A stretch of DNA of 64,000 nucleotides from CAIQPV01 sp963719855 (GCA_963719855.1 CAVRDK010000007.1:1-64000); one strand, 5' to 3'. Positions 1 through 7,305 are shown, counted from the stretch's first letter. Program-made: numbers and translations. The notes: generated from the letters alone by a model not told the origin.

Positions 1-1077
1 ACACAATTGAGGTTCTCCGCGTTTGTTGACGCCTTGCGCGTAGCGACTGGCGACTACCGGCTGCTGACTCCACCATTGATTTAGCCGCATTGGAGTGAAG
101 GCGCGGTCAATCTGCGACCCCTTGAATTTGATGCCGTCCTGGCTGAATGAATATCCAGCAAGCTTTCCATCTCGTTCATAGCGCCGGAAATCCACCCCAG
201 CGCTGGATAGCGCGGCCTCGAAGGTGGGAATATCAACAGACTGAAAACGCGCAGCGGCAATTGAGTTTTGCAGGCCAGTGCGTGGAATCGGCAAGCCGGT
301 GCGCTGGAATTTCTCGATTTCGTTCTTGCTGGGAACGCGTGCGGTTGGTTGATCTTCGCGGCGTGGGGTAGGACGGTCATGACCGTCTAGGCGCAAGTCG
401 GTGGCAATCTTGCGGGCAGCTTTCTGCGCCAAAGCACCGGAGCGGCGGTCATCCCACAGATGACAATCCTGGGCGACGCGGTTGAAAATCAGGTGGATCG
501 CAAAGCGCGGATCGTCCTTCGTTCCTTCCTGGTGCGCGATTGCAATCCATTGGTGCGCATCTATGCCTCGTTCGGCGGTGTACTGCCGGACAATTTTTTC
601 CAGTTCGCCAGGCTTGGGGATTGTTGAAAACGGGCGACTGAGCACATGATGCTGGACAGGTTTTTTAACGTCCGGGCGCAAGTTGGCAGTTTGCCGCATC
701 TGTCGCGCGATCTGCTTGATGTCGCCGTTGACAAGGTTGCATGCAATGACCTCAGGGGCTTTGTCTTTTATTTGGTCGGGCCGTCGCACGCCGTTATCTG
801 ATCGTCGATCAGCGAGTGCATTAACATGCAATAATTTTGTAGAGCGTCCTTCCCTGCCACGTGCCAGACCGCATGCGGACAACTTGCGCAAGCTTGCTTT
901 TCCATCAGTTTGAGTTCTGCCGGCTGCAACTGCTTGAGCACTTCGGATGTGATTTCCATTTAGGTTGTCTCCTTCTGTAAAAAATAGGTCGTGCCCGTCA
1001 GCGGCATACATGGCGATGCCCCCGAAGCCGTTTCCGGATTTCTTGACGGTGATGGTCAACGGATTAGTCTGCGTCAT
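1..1077 (-). CDS. MOBP-type relaxase, partial (runs off left edge)
   Basis: Open frame of 359 codons with no stop, continuing past the left edge. Residues 13-24 (SGNGFGGIAMY) resemble relaxase motif I with its nicking tyrosine. Residues 113-150, including RPDVKKP and HHVLSRP, and 170-203, including GIDAHQWIAIAHQEG and FAIHLIFNRV, resemble the rest of a MOBP relaxase domain, although the usual HxDxxHxH triad is degenerate. The start overlaps the mobC stop by 14 bases, which suggests translational coupling. Residues 40-105 look unlike a relaxase and coincide with a well-formed 63-codon ORF in another frame, so the true relaxase could instead start further down (for example a GTG near 789). The protein would nick oriT and pilot the strand during mobilization. 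The family call is fairly safe; the start is not. Confidence 0.68.
   Translation of the reverse strand, partial: MTQTNPLTITVKKSGNGFGGIAMYAADGHDLFFTEGDNLNGNHIRSAQAVAAGRTQTDGKASLRKLSACGLARGREGRSTKLLHVNALADRRSDNGVRRPDQIKDKAPEVIACNLVNGDIKQIARQMRQTANLRPDVKKPVQHHVLSRPFSTIPKPGELEKIVRQYTAERGIDAHQWIAIAHQEGTKDDPRFAIHLIFNRVAQDCHLWDDRRSGALAQKAARKIATDLRLDGHDRPTPRREDQPTARVPSKNEIEKFQRTGLPIPRTGLQNSIAAARFQSVDIPTFEAALSSAGVDFRRYERDGKLAGYSFSQDGIKFKGSQIDRAFTPMRLNQWWSQQPVVASRYAQGVNKRGEPQLC
768..959 (-). CDS. 63-residue Cys-containing protein nested in the relaxase frame
   Basis: A 63-codon ORF in a different frame from the relaxase ORF that overlaps it completely. It has a strong ribosome site (AAGGAGA, about 8 bases before the ATG) and a sensible composition: an acidic, Leu-rich start (MEITSEVLKQLQPAELKLME) followed by CASCPHA and two later cysteines, one near the C-terminus in ACDGP. 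The CxxCPH segment suggests metal binding, but I recognise no family. It sits directly behind mobC, so it may be an accessory mobilization protein, comparable in arrangement only to mobB nested within mobA in RSF1010. The good ribosome site and composition favour it being real; its function is unknown. Confidence 0.5.
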   Translation of the reverse strand: MEITSEVLKQLQPAELKLMEKQACASCPHAVWHVAGKDALQNYCMLMHSLIDDQITACDGPTK

Positions 1078-1411
1078 GGTCAAGTCCTTGCCGTGCTCCA
1101 ACCAGTGCGGCGCGAAGTGCTTGCAGTTCAGCCAGGGCAATTCGCTGATTGACGATGCCGGTCTGGTTCAGCCTTTTGGCGAGTTGGTTGAGGTTGCTGG
1201 AAACGCGAGACAACTCAGCCCACGCCTGCTGATTTAGCTCTGGCACGATGTTGATTGATCTGCCAATCGAGGTGCGCACGAAAGTAGCCGTTCGCATTTT
1301 CTGACCTCGGGCGACTGCGTGCAGGTCGGCGAGTTCGTCAGGGCGAAAACGGACAAGCAGCGCTTTGGTGCGTTGTCCGGTTCGGGTACTGGTTGGCTTG
1401 GTGTCTTGCAT
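1064..1411 (-). CDS. mobC: MobC-like relaxosome accessory protein
   Basis: 115 residues. The basic N-terminus is followed by a segment like LVRFRPDELADLHAVA, then a C-terminal part with SSNLNQLAKRLNQTG, the signature of MobC/TraJ-type relaxosome proteins. These bind next to nic and help the relaxase melt and cut oriT. The start at 1411 is chosen because GGAGGTGAT lies directly in front of it; a longer in-frame start at 1558 would run through the oriT hairpins and adds unlike sequence. The stop overlaps the start of the relaxase frame, and the oriT lies about 150 bases upstream, the usual arrangement in mobilizable elements. Confidence 0.75.
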   Translation of the reverse strand: MQDTKPTSTRTGQRTKALLVRFRPDELADLHAVARGQKMRTATFVRTSIGRSINIVPELNQQAWAELSRVSSNLNQLAKRLNQTGIVNQRIALAELQALRAALVGARQGLDHDAD

Positions 1412-1451
1412 ATCACCTCCTTGAAAATCTAAATCCCAAAAAATTAAATTT

Positions 1452-1590
1452 CCGCACGAAGCCCGAAGGGCGCATTCCACCGGAAGACAATTCTTCCGAA
1501 ATGCCCCGCAGGGCAGGCGAGCACGAAGTGCGAGGTCTATGGCGATAGCCATAGACACATCCTGCTACTGAGGGGCAAAGATTCGTGCGG
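1452..1590. other. Putative oriT with nic site at 1564/1565
   Basis: Non-coding stretch upstream of mobC packed with inverted repeats. A perfect 9-bp inverted repeat with a GATA loop (1535-1556) is followed one base later by CATCCTG^C (1558-1565), which fits the RP4/R64 nic consensus YATCCTG^Y. Further perfect hairpins are CGGAAGA/TCTTCCG (1481-1498), GCCC/GGGC and GCAC/GTGC units, and an outer pair CCGCACGAA (1452-1460) and TTCGTGCGG (1582-1590). An inverted repeat just 5' of nic is how RP4-type oriTs are built. If the + strand is nicked, the rep side enters first and the relaxase gene last. Inferred from sequence only. Confidence 0.6.
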
Positions 1591-1639
1591 TACCTTATGC
1601 CTTTGGAAATGATTGTCATTAGGGTTTCCCTCCTGATGC

Positions 1640-1888
1640 TCAGAGCCATCGCGGTATCTTCTCGCCTTCAATCGCGTCAATCGGCTTTCCTCCTGCCCAA
1701 GCAATGCGATTCACTTCATGAACGTGGCGCATGATCGCGATTGCATTGTCTTTGGAGAAATACAGCGTTACTTCTCGCTTCGTGTCGCCCTCGTTGATCT
1801 CAATACATAGGGAAATGTCTCGATATCCTGGTGCGTCTCCGTAGGTCACCAGCTTGTCTGTATGGATCGTTCCGTCTTTCGTCAACAT
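1640..1888 (-). CDS. Hypothetical protein, 82 aa
   Basis: 82 residues with AGGAGA six bases before the ATG. The protein is mixed alpha/beta in appearance, with a middle segment REVTLYFSKDNAIAIMRHVHEV and a short C-terminus ending PRWL. I do not recognise a family. No signal peptide or membrane segment is visible. It lies between the rep gene and the oriT/mob operon on the same strand, so it probably belongs to the mobilizable element and may be transcribed with the downstream mob genes. Its sensible composition and ribosome site support it as real. Confidence 0.55.
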   Translation of the reverse strand: MLTKDGTIHTDKLVTYGDAPGYRDISLCIEINEGDTKREVTLYFSKDNAIAIMRHVHEVNRIAWAGGKPIDAIEGEKIPRWL

Positions 1889-2027
1889 GTCGTTCTCCTA
1901 GTTAAAAAGTTTTCTGATGAATCAAAAAAAGTGTTGCGCTTCACTGCTCTGTTTTCTGCCTGCGGTTGTGGTGTGATACCGGGGTTGTCTCGCTTCCCCG
2001 CAGGGGACGGGAGGGGAGGTTTTGTAT

Positions 2028-2355
2028 TTGATTTTTTTCTGCTGGTTTCATTTTTTCATCTCCGTTTTAGTTTGCATTCACACCGTTCGTCGCCTCACTC
2101 GTAGCCCTGGACCCGCCGCGCGTTTACGGAAGGCAAGGGCGGTTCCAGAAGGAGCGGTGGGGGTGGAGCGGCCAGCGCGCAGGGCGCTTTTGTTTTTGCC
2201 TGAGCACTGCCACGGCCCCAGCGCGTCGCCGCGAAGCGGTGCCTGGAAACGCCGTTGCCTGGAGTGCGGCGGGGAAGCGCCAGAGTGACGAACGGTGTGA
2301 ATGCAAACTGGAATGGACAGAGAATGGAAACCAGCAGAAGCAAAAGTTCAAAATC
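2028..2355. repeat. Long imperfect inverted repeat around a GC-rich core
   Basis: Two arms of roughly 70-80 bases face each other across about 195 bases. The inner parts are a perfect 22-bp inverted repeat (2070-2091 and 2287-2308); further out CTGCTGGTTTC (2040-2050) pairs with its complement near 2329-2339. The arms are AT-rich and the core is GC-rich with small hairpins. It fills most of the 600-base gap between rep and the 82-residue gene. No convincing gene is seen here. It could be a replication origin structure of the rolling-circle replicon, or a miniature inverted-repeat element. Confidence 0.7.
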
Positions 2356-2492
2356 AACCCCGTCTATATGAGGGGGGTACAGCACGGAACGCGTGCAGCA
2401 TGGGGGCAAGGTCACACGCAATCGCCTGCGGCTCGTGACGGCGCAGGACGGCTGCGCCCCACCCCCTCGATGCAGCGCTTCGATTATCGTTT

Positions 2493-4211
2493 TCATTGAT
2501 TTACTCCGGCAACGGCAGGATCGGGCGGACTTCGTCCGACTGTTTTTGATATTAGTGGGGGCGGCGCCCCCAGCACCCCCGCTGAATCGGGGTGGATTGG
2601 GCTTTTGCTTGAGTAATTAGTATTAAGTCTAACTCCCTTTAGAATCGTGGCTTTCATCCGCAGCCAGCCGAAAATTGGCAGGCCGATTCGGTGCTGGATG
2701 GAGTTCGCTTTGGCTGTTGGGTCGTCGTTTTGCTTGAGGCGGTACGTCCTGTTTTTGCGTTTGCAGTTCAGTCCGCCGGTGAGCCGCAGGAATTCTGCAA
2801 AGTCACCTGATCGGACGGCGTACCAGAGCGCCGACGCGTCGGCGCGGTCAGGGCATTCCTTGAGCCGGCCGAGTTCGTTCCAAAGGCTCATTTGCGGCAA
2901 GCCGAGCCATGAGAATTTGCGGATTGACCAGCAGGATGACCATGCCGCAATCGGCATGGCATCCGGCTCGCCGGTTAGCGACTTGATGATGTATTTAGCA
3001 ACGTAGCTGGCCGGGCTGGCTTTTTGTTTTCCGTTGGTCGGCGAGTCTGCCAACCAGCGGATGTTGTTAGGTACATCAGGATCGTCGCAAAGCGACGGCC
3101 AGGACTTCCGAAATGCGGAAAGAACCTCGTCGCGGCATCCAGCCGGGAAGGCTAACCATAAATGAGTGTGAGGGCAGCCGTCTCTGTGGGGTTCGTTGAC
3201 GCGAATTCCGTGCGGCTGTATGCCTTCTTCACCGTCCTTTTTCCCAACCTTCTCAAGCCGCGCCCAAACCCTCCCGAGTTCGTTATTCAGCCAGTCCTGT
3301 GCCTCCCGCATGGTCGCTCCGTCCCATGTGCATGCACCATGGGACGGGTTGGGGTGGAAGGCCGCAGGCGCTGTGACGGTGATGAAGGCGAACTCCATGC
3401 CTTCGTGCTCGGCGGCTTTTTGGATGCCTTTGAGGGCAGCGAAAATAAAGGCGCGGCGGCCTTTCTGATTAGTATTGATGATCTGTGAAAGCGGGATGCT
3501 ATCGGGCATACCGTGGGCTTGGACTTGGATGCCGTCAGCCCATTTTCCGTTTTTGGCATCCATCGTCACGCGGTCGCGGCGCATTTCGCGATCAGTCCAC
3601 TTTGTGGCACCACGCCCAACGAGCTTTAGGTGGTTGGCGATCTGGGCGCGGTTCTGGCGCAGGCGCTGTCGGAGTGCTCGGCGGATTTTCTTTTCGTCGG
3701 GCATGCCCGTGTCCGTGCCGGTGCGGCGCTGATCTTTTGCAAGGGCGTGGATCTGCGCTCTAAATTCGCGGTCGACTGCCTGGCGTAGAGCGTCTTCACC
3801 CTTCGCGATAGCGATGGGTGAAGCAGACATGTGATTGCGGATGGTGTCGCGCAGGATCGCCCGCGCTTCTGGCGGGCGATCCAGGTGTTGCTTGAGGAGC
3901 TTGAGGCTCCAGAATTCCGGCAGGTTGTCGGCGATACGGCGGAAATCTACATGCTCGCGGAGTCCAGCAAGGTAGCTGTGGTCGTCCTGCCGGAGTCTGC
4001 GTAGGTGCGAGCACAGATCGCGCCCAGCCTCGCGCTCTGCCGTGGAGATAGCTAGTGCTAGGCTGTATGCCTCGCGCTGGTGCGCATCAGCGGCAGCGGC
4101 TTCTTCCTGCTCTTTGTTGTAGGTATTCCAGTCGAACTGCGCAACGCGCAGGGCGTCCCGCACCTGCTCGGCAGAGTGCATGGGGATGCGGGGGGTAGAA
4201 TGGCGTGCCAT
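2493..4211 (-). CDS. rep: Replication endonuclease, phage GpA family (HUH, two-tyrosine)
   Basis: 572 residues, a usual length for phage P2 GpA-type initiators of rolling-circle replication. The central region carries the HUH metal-binding motif in CPHTHLWLAF (around residue 355), and further on SYVAKYIIKS gives the YxxxY pair expected for the two catalytic tyrosines. The N-terminal third is charged and helical. It should nick the origin and restart replication of the element. The start ATG at 4211 has only a weak AAAGAAA-type ribosome site, and a 9-bp hairpin (4215-4237) lies directly before it. An antisense small RNA unit lies just upstream. The extreme C-terminus is Pro-rich and may be divergent. 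Confidence 0.8.
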   Translation of the reverse strand: MARHSTPRIPMHSAEQVRDALRVAQFDWNTYNKEQEEAAAADAHQREAYSLALAISTAEREAGRDLCSHLRRLRQDDHSYLAGLREHVDFRRIADNLPEFWSLKLLKQHLDRPPEARAILRDTIRNHMSASPIAIAKGEDALRQAVDREFRAQIHALAKDQRRTGTDTGMPDEKKIRRALRQRLRQNRAQIANHLKLVGRGATKWTDREMRRDRVTMDAKNGKWADGIQVQAHGMPDSIPLSQIINTNQKGRRAFIFAALKGIQKAAEHEGMEFAFITVTAPAAFHPNPSHGACTWDGATMREAQDWLNNELGRVWARLEKVGKKDGEEGIQPHGIRVNEPHRDGCPHTHLWLAFPAGCRDEVLSAFRKSWPSLCDDPDVPNNIRWLADSPTNGKQKASPASYVAKYIIKSLTGEPDAMPIAAWSSCWSIRKFSWLGLPQMSLWNELGRLKECPDRADASALWYAVRSGDFAEFLRLTGGLNCKRKNRTYRLKQNDDPTAKANSIQHRIGLPIFGWLRMKATILKGVRLNTNYSSKSPIHPDSAGVLGAPPPLISKTVGRSPPDPAVAGVNQ

Positions 4212-4214
4212 TTT

Positions 4215-4237
4215 CTTTATTCGATAAACGAATAAAG
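4215..4237. promoter_or_regulatory. Perfect 9-bp inverted repeat in the rep leader
   Basis: CTTTATTCG and CGAATAAAG are separated by five bases, ending four bases before the rep start codon on the minus strand. In the rep transcript this would fold over the ribosome-binding region; as DNA it could be an operator that also touches the -35 of the antisense promoter at 4240. Both readings are inference. Confidence 0.5.
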
Positions 4238-4239
4238 AC

Positions 4240-4268
4240 TTGACGAAAAAACGTAGGATGGTTATATT
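4240..4268 (+). promoter_or_regulatory. Sigma70 promoter for a short antisense RNA
   Basis: TTGACG (4240-4245), a 17-base spacer, then TATATT (4263-4268): close to consensus on the plus strand. Nothing codes downstream; transcription from about 4275 meets a terminator within 60 bases. Confidence 0.6.
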
Positions 4269-4274
4269 GATGGT

Positions 4275-4331
4275 GTATTCAGAACGACCAGCAGTACCCG
4301 AGACCTGACGCTTCCCTCGTCAGGTCTTTTT
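4275..4331 (+). ncRNA. Putative counter-transcribed RNA controlling rep
   Basis: A transcript of about 55-60 bases is predicted from the promoter at 4240-4268 to the terminator hairpin at 4301-4327. It is complementary to the leader of the minus-strand alpA-rep transcript and codes for nothing. Small antisense RNAs of this size and position commonly set copy number in rolling-circle replicons. Existence and role are inferred from the signals alone. Confidence 0.5.
4301..4331 (+). terminator. Rho-independent terminator of the antisense RNA
   Basis: Perfect 10-bp stem AGACCTGACG / CGTCAGGTCT (4301-4310, 4318-4327) with a 7-base loop, followed by a run of four to five T. It abuts and slightly overlaps the end of the alpA gene on the other strand. 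Confidence 0.75.
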
Positions 4332-4497
4332 ATTTCAGCGAGTCAATCCATTTTTGTACATCGTCCTGACGCCAAGCGCTACGGCGTGCGCCCGGGATGC
4401 TTACAGGGCGCGGAAAGCGGCCTTCGGCGACGAGGCGGTAGATGACTGAACGGCAAAGTGTTGTGCTTTTTATGACGTCTGGCAGTGCGAGTAGCAT
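4330..4497 (-). CDS. AlpA-family helix-turn-helix regulator
   Basis: 55 residues, start MLLALPDVIKSTTLCRSVIY, with FPRPVSIPGARRSAW and a C-terminal WIDSLK. This is the compact AlpA/excisionase-like winged helix seen in P4-like islands and integrated plasmids, where it regulates excision or replication genes. AAAGGGG lies about eight bases before the ATG. It is upstream of rep on the same strand and probably co-transcribed with it. Its stop codon overlaps the T-tail of the antisense terminator. Family assignment rests on length and the characteristic RPVSIPGARRSAW stretch. Confidence 0.75.
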   Translation of the reverse strand: MLLALPDVIKSTTLCRSVIYRLVAEGRFPRPVSIPGARRSAWRQDDVQKWIDSLK

Positions 4498-5269
4498 AAT
4501 CAAACCCCTTTAAGGTGTTCGATCTTGGCCTGCCAGGCTGATCAGGTGCGACGTCGAGAGGTTCGTTGTCGAGGGCTAGTGCGCTTTTCATCGCACGATG
4601 GATCACTTGTTGAAGTGTCCGGCATAGATGGCTATCCCATCACTATCTGAAATTCTCTCGCCGTTCGCCCGTTTGCGAGTAGAATGCCGCAATTATATGT
4701 ATTTTTCTGTGTCTGTCAAGGTTTGTTTAATGCAATCAACTATATATAACTTATATATAGAAAACCATCCGATTTAGTGATGGGGGTAGTATTGGGGGTA
4801 TTTCCACAGACGCACGGCTGGAAGCCGCACCATTGCTTGCTGTTCGTACTCCGTTGGGACGCCAACACACAGAAAACAAGCCACTGAATCTGGTGGTTTT
4901 TTTCTCGTCTATAGCTCAGTTAGCGCCTAGAATTTTTTCAGGCTGGTCGAAAAAAGAGTTTTTCAACAGAATAAACCCAAACCAGCCAGTCGCGACTCCC
5001 AATAGCGGTCAGACAAACGTACGAGGGTATCCTCCAATTCTGAGGATCAGAATGCTCTTTGGTCAGCTACCACACTCCCTTGCCAATCTCTGGCTGAATC
5101 GGCCTATATATATTTCAGAAAATGCATAGGCAGTTCGGCATATATGATTATTTTTGTCTTGGGTGTATCTTTGCTTTTCAAAGCAGTAGCTTCAATACTT
5201 ATGCCACGAAACCCAATATCTATAACAATTCACTGTTGCTTCATCAACCACAACTAAGGGAACAATTAA
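4498..5269. other. Non-coding boundary region of the mobile element
   Basis: No convincing gene in about 770 bases. It contains a perfect 9-bp palindrome (4740-4760, CTATATATA with a 3-base loop), two direct TGGGGGTA repeats twelve bases apart (4781-4788, 4793-4800), and a weak hairpin with a T-run near 4877-4906 (GCCAC/GTGGT, then T7). Short G-rich direct repeats of this type often mark the integrase-side attachment region of P4-like islands, so the element probably ends around 4.8-4.95 kb. The rest precedes the HU gene and should hold its promoter, which I cannot place with confidence. Confidence 0.4.
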
Positions 5270-5554
5270 ATGAACCGTAAAGAACTCGTTGAAGCATTAG
5301 CAAAAAGCACTGCCACAAGCAAAGCATGTGCTGACTCCACTATCGCAGCTTTCATTGACATCATCTCTGGCGCACTCAAGAAGGGCGATAAAGTGGCACT
5401 CGTTGGTTTTGGCTCATTCGAGGTGCGCAAACGCGCTGCCCGCGTTGGCCGTAACCCGAAGACTGGTGCCGAGTTGAAGATCAGGGCATCCAAGGTTCCT
5501 GCATTCAAAGCTGGTGCCAAGCTGAAAACGGCAGTCAACGGAACAAAGAAATAA
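5270..5554 (+). CDS. HU-family DNA-binding protein
   Basis: 94 residues, the usual length for HU. The N-terminal helices (MNRKELVEALAKST) are followed by the signature segment GFGSFEVRKRAARVGRNPKTG around residues 47-66, which covers the DNA-intercalating arm. It bends and compacts DNA. AAGGGAAC lies a few bases before the ATG. It stands alone, facing a winged-helix gene downstream on the same strand. It differs from the typical HupB enough that I do not assign a symbol. Confidence 0.9.
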   Translation: MNRKELVEALAKSTATSKACADSTIAAFIDIISGALKKGDKVALVGFGSFEVRKRAARVGRNPKTGAELKIRASKVPAFKAGAKLKTAVNGTKK

Positions 5555-5621
5555 TTGTCAGAACAATGAGGCCCGTAAAAGTCTGGCCTTCCCACAATAC
5601 ACTCATGGTATCAGTGGATTT

Positions 5622-5888
5622 ATGATTGAAATTCTGCAATACCTAAAAACGCATGGCGAGCAACTCGACACAGCCATCGCTGAGGCAATGGGTATCTCAC
5701 TTGCCGCCACTCACCTTCATTTATTCGAGCTCGCCGCTAAACATGAGGTCATTGCGTGCCATACGACTCGGTTTGATAAGGGCAAGAAAGTCGAAGGAAT
5801 AACTTGCCGAATAGCTGGGTTCACTCCCAAAGCAGCACCTGGACCGAAGTTGAGTGGAAAATCGAAAGTGCAGTTGAAGTTATCGTAA
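5622..5888 (+). CDS. Small winged-helix protein
   Basis: 88 residues. The first 60 read as a winged helix: ILQYLKTHGEQLDTAIAEAMGIS is a helix-turn-helix of the ArsR/FeoC kind, followed by LHLFELAAKHEVIACHTTRF as recognition helix and wing. The basic tail (APGPKLSGKSKVQLKLS) could add DNA contacts. No obvious ribosome site, and the cognate target is unknown. It lies 67 bases after the HU gene. Probably a DNA-binding regulator. Confidence 0.6.
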   Translation: MIEILQYLKTHGEQLDTAIAEAMGISLAATHLHLFELAAKHEVIACHTTRFDKGKKVEGITCRIAGFTPKAAPGPKLSGKSKVQLKLS

Positions 5889-5929
5889 TACTCCGTATTG
5901 CCCAGCAACAATAATTAAGGGGTACGATC

Positions 5930-6010
5930 ATGGCTAAGGGACAGCAACGGAAAAACAAAGAAGCAAAAAAACCCAAAAAGAAACCGACGCCTGTTGCGTT
6001 CTCCGGCTAA
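5930..6010 (+). CDS. 26-residue lysine-rich peptide
   Basis: Begins MAKGQQRKNKEAKKPKKKP and ends TPVAFSG; ten of its 26 residues are lysine. TTAAGGGG lies about nine bases before the ATG. Small MAKGQ-type basic proteins are annotated as hypothetical in many proteobacteria, so this is likely a genuine short gene. It has no known function; the charge suggests nucleic-acid or ribosome association. It is followed by a short gap before the FliL-like gene. Confidence 0.6.
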   Translation: MAKGQQRKNKEAKKPKKKPTPVAFSG

Positions 6011-6125
6011 CTGGGTATTGTCGTTGTTTAGCATGGCCGACAATAACCGGTGCGTGGTATAGGATATCAGACAATATTCATTGCAGTTATAGAGTTGCTC
6101 TTGCATATTCAACCCGTACAACCAA

Positions 6126-6542
6126 ATGAACTTATTCAAACGCATTGCAATTTCCATCCTTCTGGGAACTTTCCTTTTTATGGCAATCGCCGCTAACGCC
6201 GAAGAAGGCGGTAGTAAAGAAAAAGAAGGTGACAAGAATTTGGTTGCAAGTGTGGATTCTATCGTAGTCAATCTTATGGGGCCGACTCAACAATACATTC
6301 AAGTAGGAATGACACTCAAACTCTCCAAACCAGAAGTAGCAGATAAAATTAAGCTATATATGCCTGTCGTTCGCAACAACTTGATTCTTTTACTTACCAC
6401 CAAGAGTGCAAGTGAGGTGGAGACGCTAGATGGAAAACAGAAGCTGGTTAAGGAATCCAAAAACATTATCAATAAAGCCATCGAACTCACCGGGAAGGAA
6501 GGCGTAACCGATGTGCTTTTTACCTCTTTTATCATCCAGTAA
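6126..6542 (+). CDS. FliL-like protein with signal peptide
   Basis: 138 residues. A hydrophobic N-terminus (RIAISILLGTFLFMAIAANA) fits a signal peptide or anchor, followed by a Lys/Glu-rich linker and a domain with VDSIVVNLMG, YIQVGMTLKL and the C-terminal VLFTSFIIQ, which match FliL of the flagellar basal body. FliL binds the stator and MotB and affects torque. No flagellar genes are next to it, so it may be a stand-alone paralogue. The likely cleavage after ANA would make it periplasmic, unlike typical anchored FliL. Confidence 0.75.
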   Translation: MNLFKRIAISILLGTFLFMAIAANAEEGGSKEKEGDKNLVASVDSIVVNLMGPTQQYIQVGMTLKLSKPEVADKIKLYMPVVRNNLILLLTTKSASEVETLDGKQKLVKESKNIINKAIELTGKEGVTDVLFTSFIIQ

Positions 6543-6689
6543 AAACCATGCATTGCCCTATTTTATGTTGGTTATATAGTATTAAGGCAATGGAGTTCAA
6601 TTCTTCTAAATAGAGACGCTGATGTGCCATAAATCGTCGAGCCATAGTGTTACGTCGTGACGAATGAACCGCATTTGTTAGGATCGTAG

Positions 6690-7253
6690 TTGAATCCCTT
6701 TGTTCGATTCCTCATTGCATCGACTCTCCTGTTTTGGCTGGATGTACAACTTTGCATGGCGGATATCACCGAAGGGCAGATCAAAGCGGCCTACGTGCTC
6801 AATTTTGTCAAATTTACTGAGTGGCCTGACGGTATCATATCTAATGATGACAATGTAACGCTCTGCGTGGTAGGTAGCAACGCCTTGAACGGGGCGCTTG
6901 CGAAGCTAGACGGTAGCAGCGCGGGAGTCCACAAACTTCATGTCGTCCAATACCCTTCCGAAAACTTTTTGGCATGGTACCAAAATGCAGACAGGGTGTT
7001 TAGCAGTTGCCAAGTGATGTTCATCGGCGAATCAGAGCAGCGCCACTTCGTTCCAATTATCAAATCTCTCGGTAATTCTCTTGTACTGACCATTTCCGAC
7101 ATAGACGATTTCGCGGAAAAAGGCGGTTGCATCGGGCTGCGCTATCAACAAAACAAGATCATTTTTGATGTAAATATGGCATCATTAAAAAAATCAAAGT
7201 TGCGTCTGCCTGGACAATTACTGAATCTCGCTTCCTATGTTTTCTGGAAGTAA
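6690..7253 (+). CDS. YfiR-family periplasmic protein
   Basis: 187 residues with a TTG start, used because it keeps a full signal sequence (RFLIASTLLFWLDVQLCMA) and has GGAT ahead. The mature part fits YfiR/DUF4154: EGQIKAAYVLNFVKFTEWP at its start, VFIGESE-like and LVLTISDIDDFAEKGGCIGL in the second half, ending ASYVFWK. In Pseudomonas YfiR is a periplasmic repressor of the diguanylate cyclase YfiN. No yfiN neighbour is here; instead it is 52 bases ahead of a TonB-dependent receptor, a pairing known in other proteobacteria. Confidence 0.85.
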   Translation: MNPFVRFLIASTLLFWLDVQLCMADITEGQIKAAYVLNFVKFTEWPDGIISNDDNVTLCVVGSNALNGALAKLDGSSAGVHKLHVVQYPSENFLAWYQNADRVFSSCQVMFIGESEQRHFVPIIKSLGNSLVLTISDIDDFAEKGGCIGLRYQQNKIIFDVNMASLKKSKLRLPGQLLNLASYVFWK

Positions 7254-7305
7254 GTCTATAAAAGAACAGATTGGCCTTTAATTGATAAAATTAATGAGGT
7301 TGGGA

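Noticed and set aside
1413..1649. 78-codon minus-strand ORF with AGGAGGG before an internal ATG
   Set aside because: It runs through the oriT hairpins, and its composition is Arg/Ser-rich and unlike a protein.
4905..4930. TATAGCTCAGTTAG, like a tRNA D-arm, near the element boundary
   Set aside because: No acceptor, anticodon or T-arm can be folded around it; the match is too short to call a tRNA or an att fragment.
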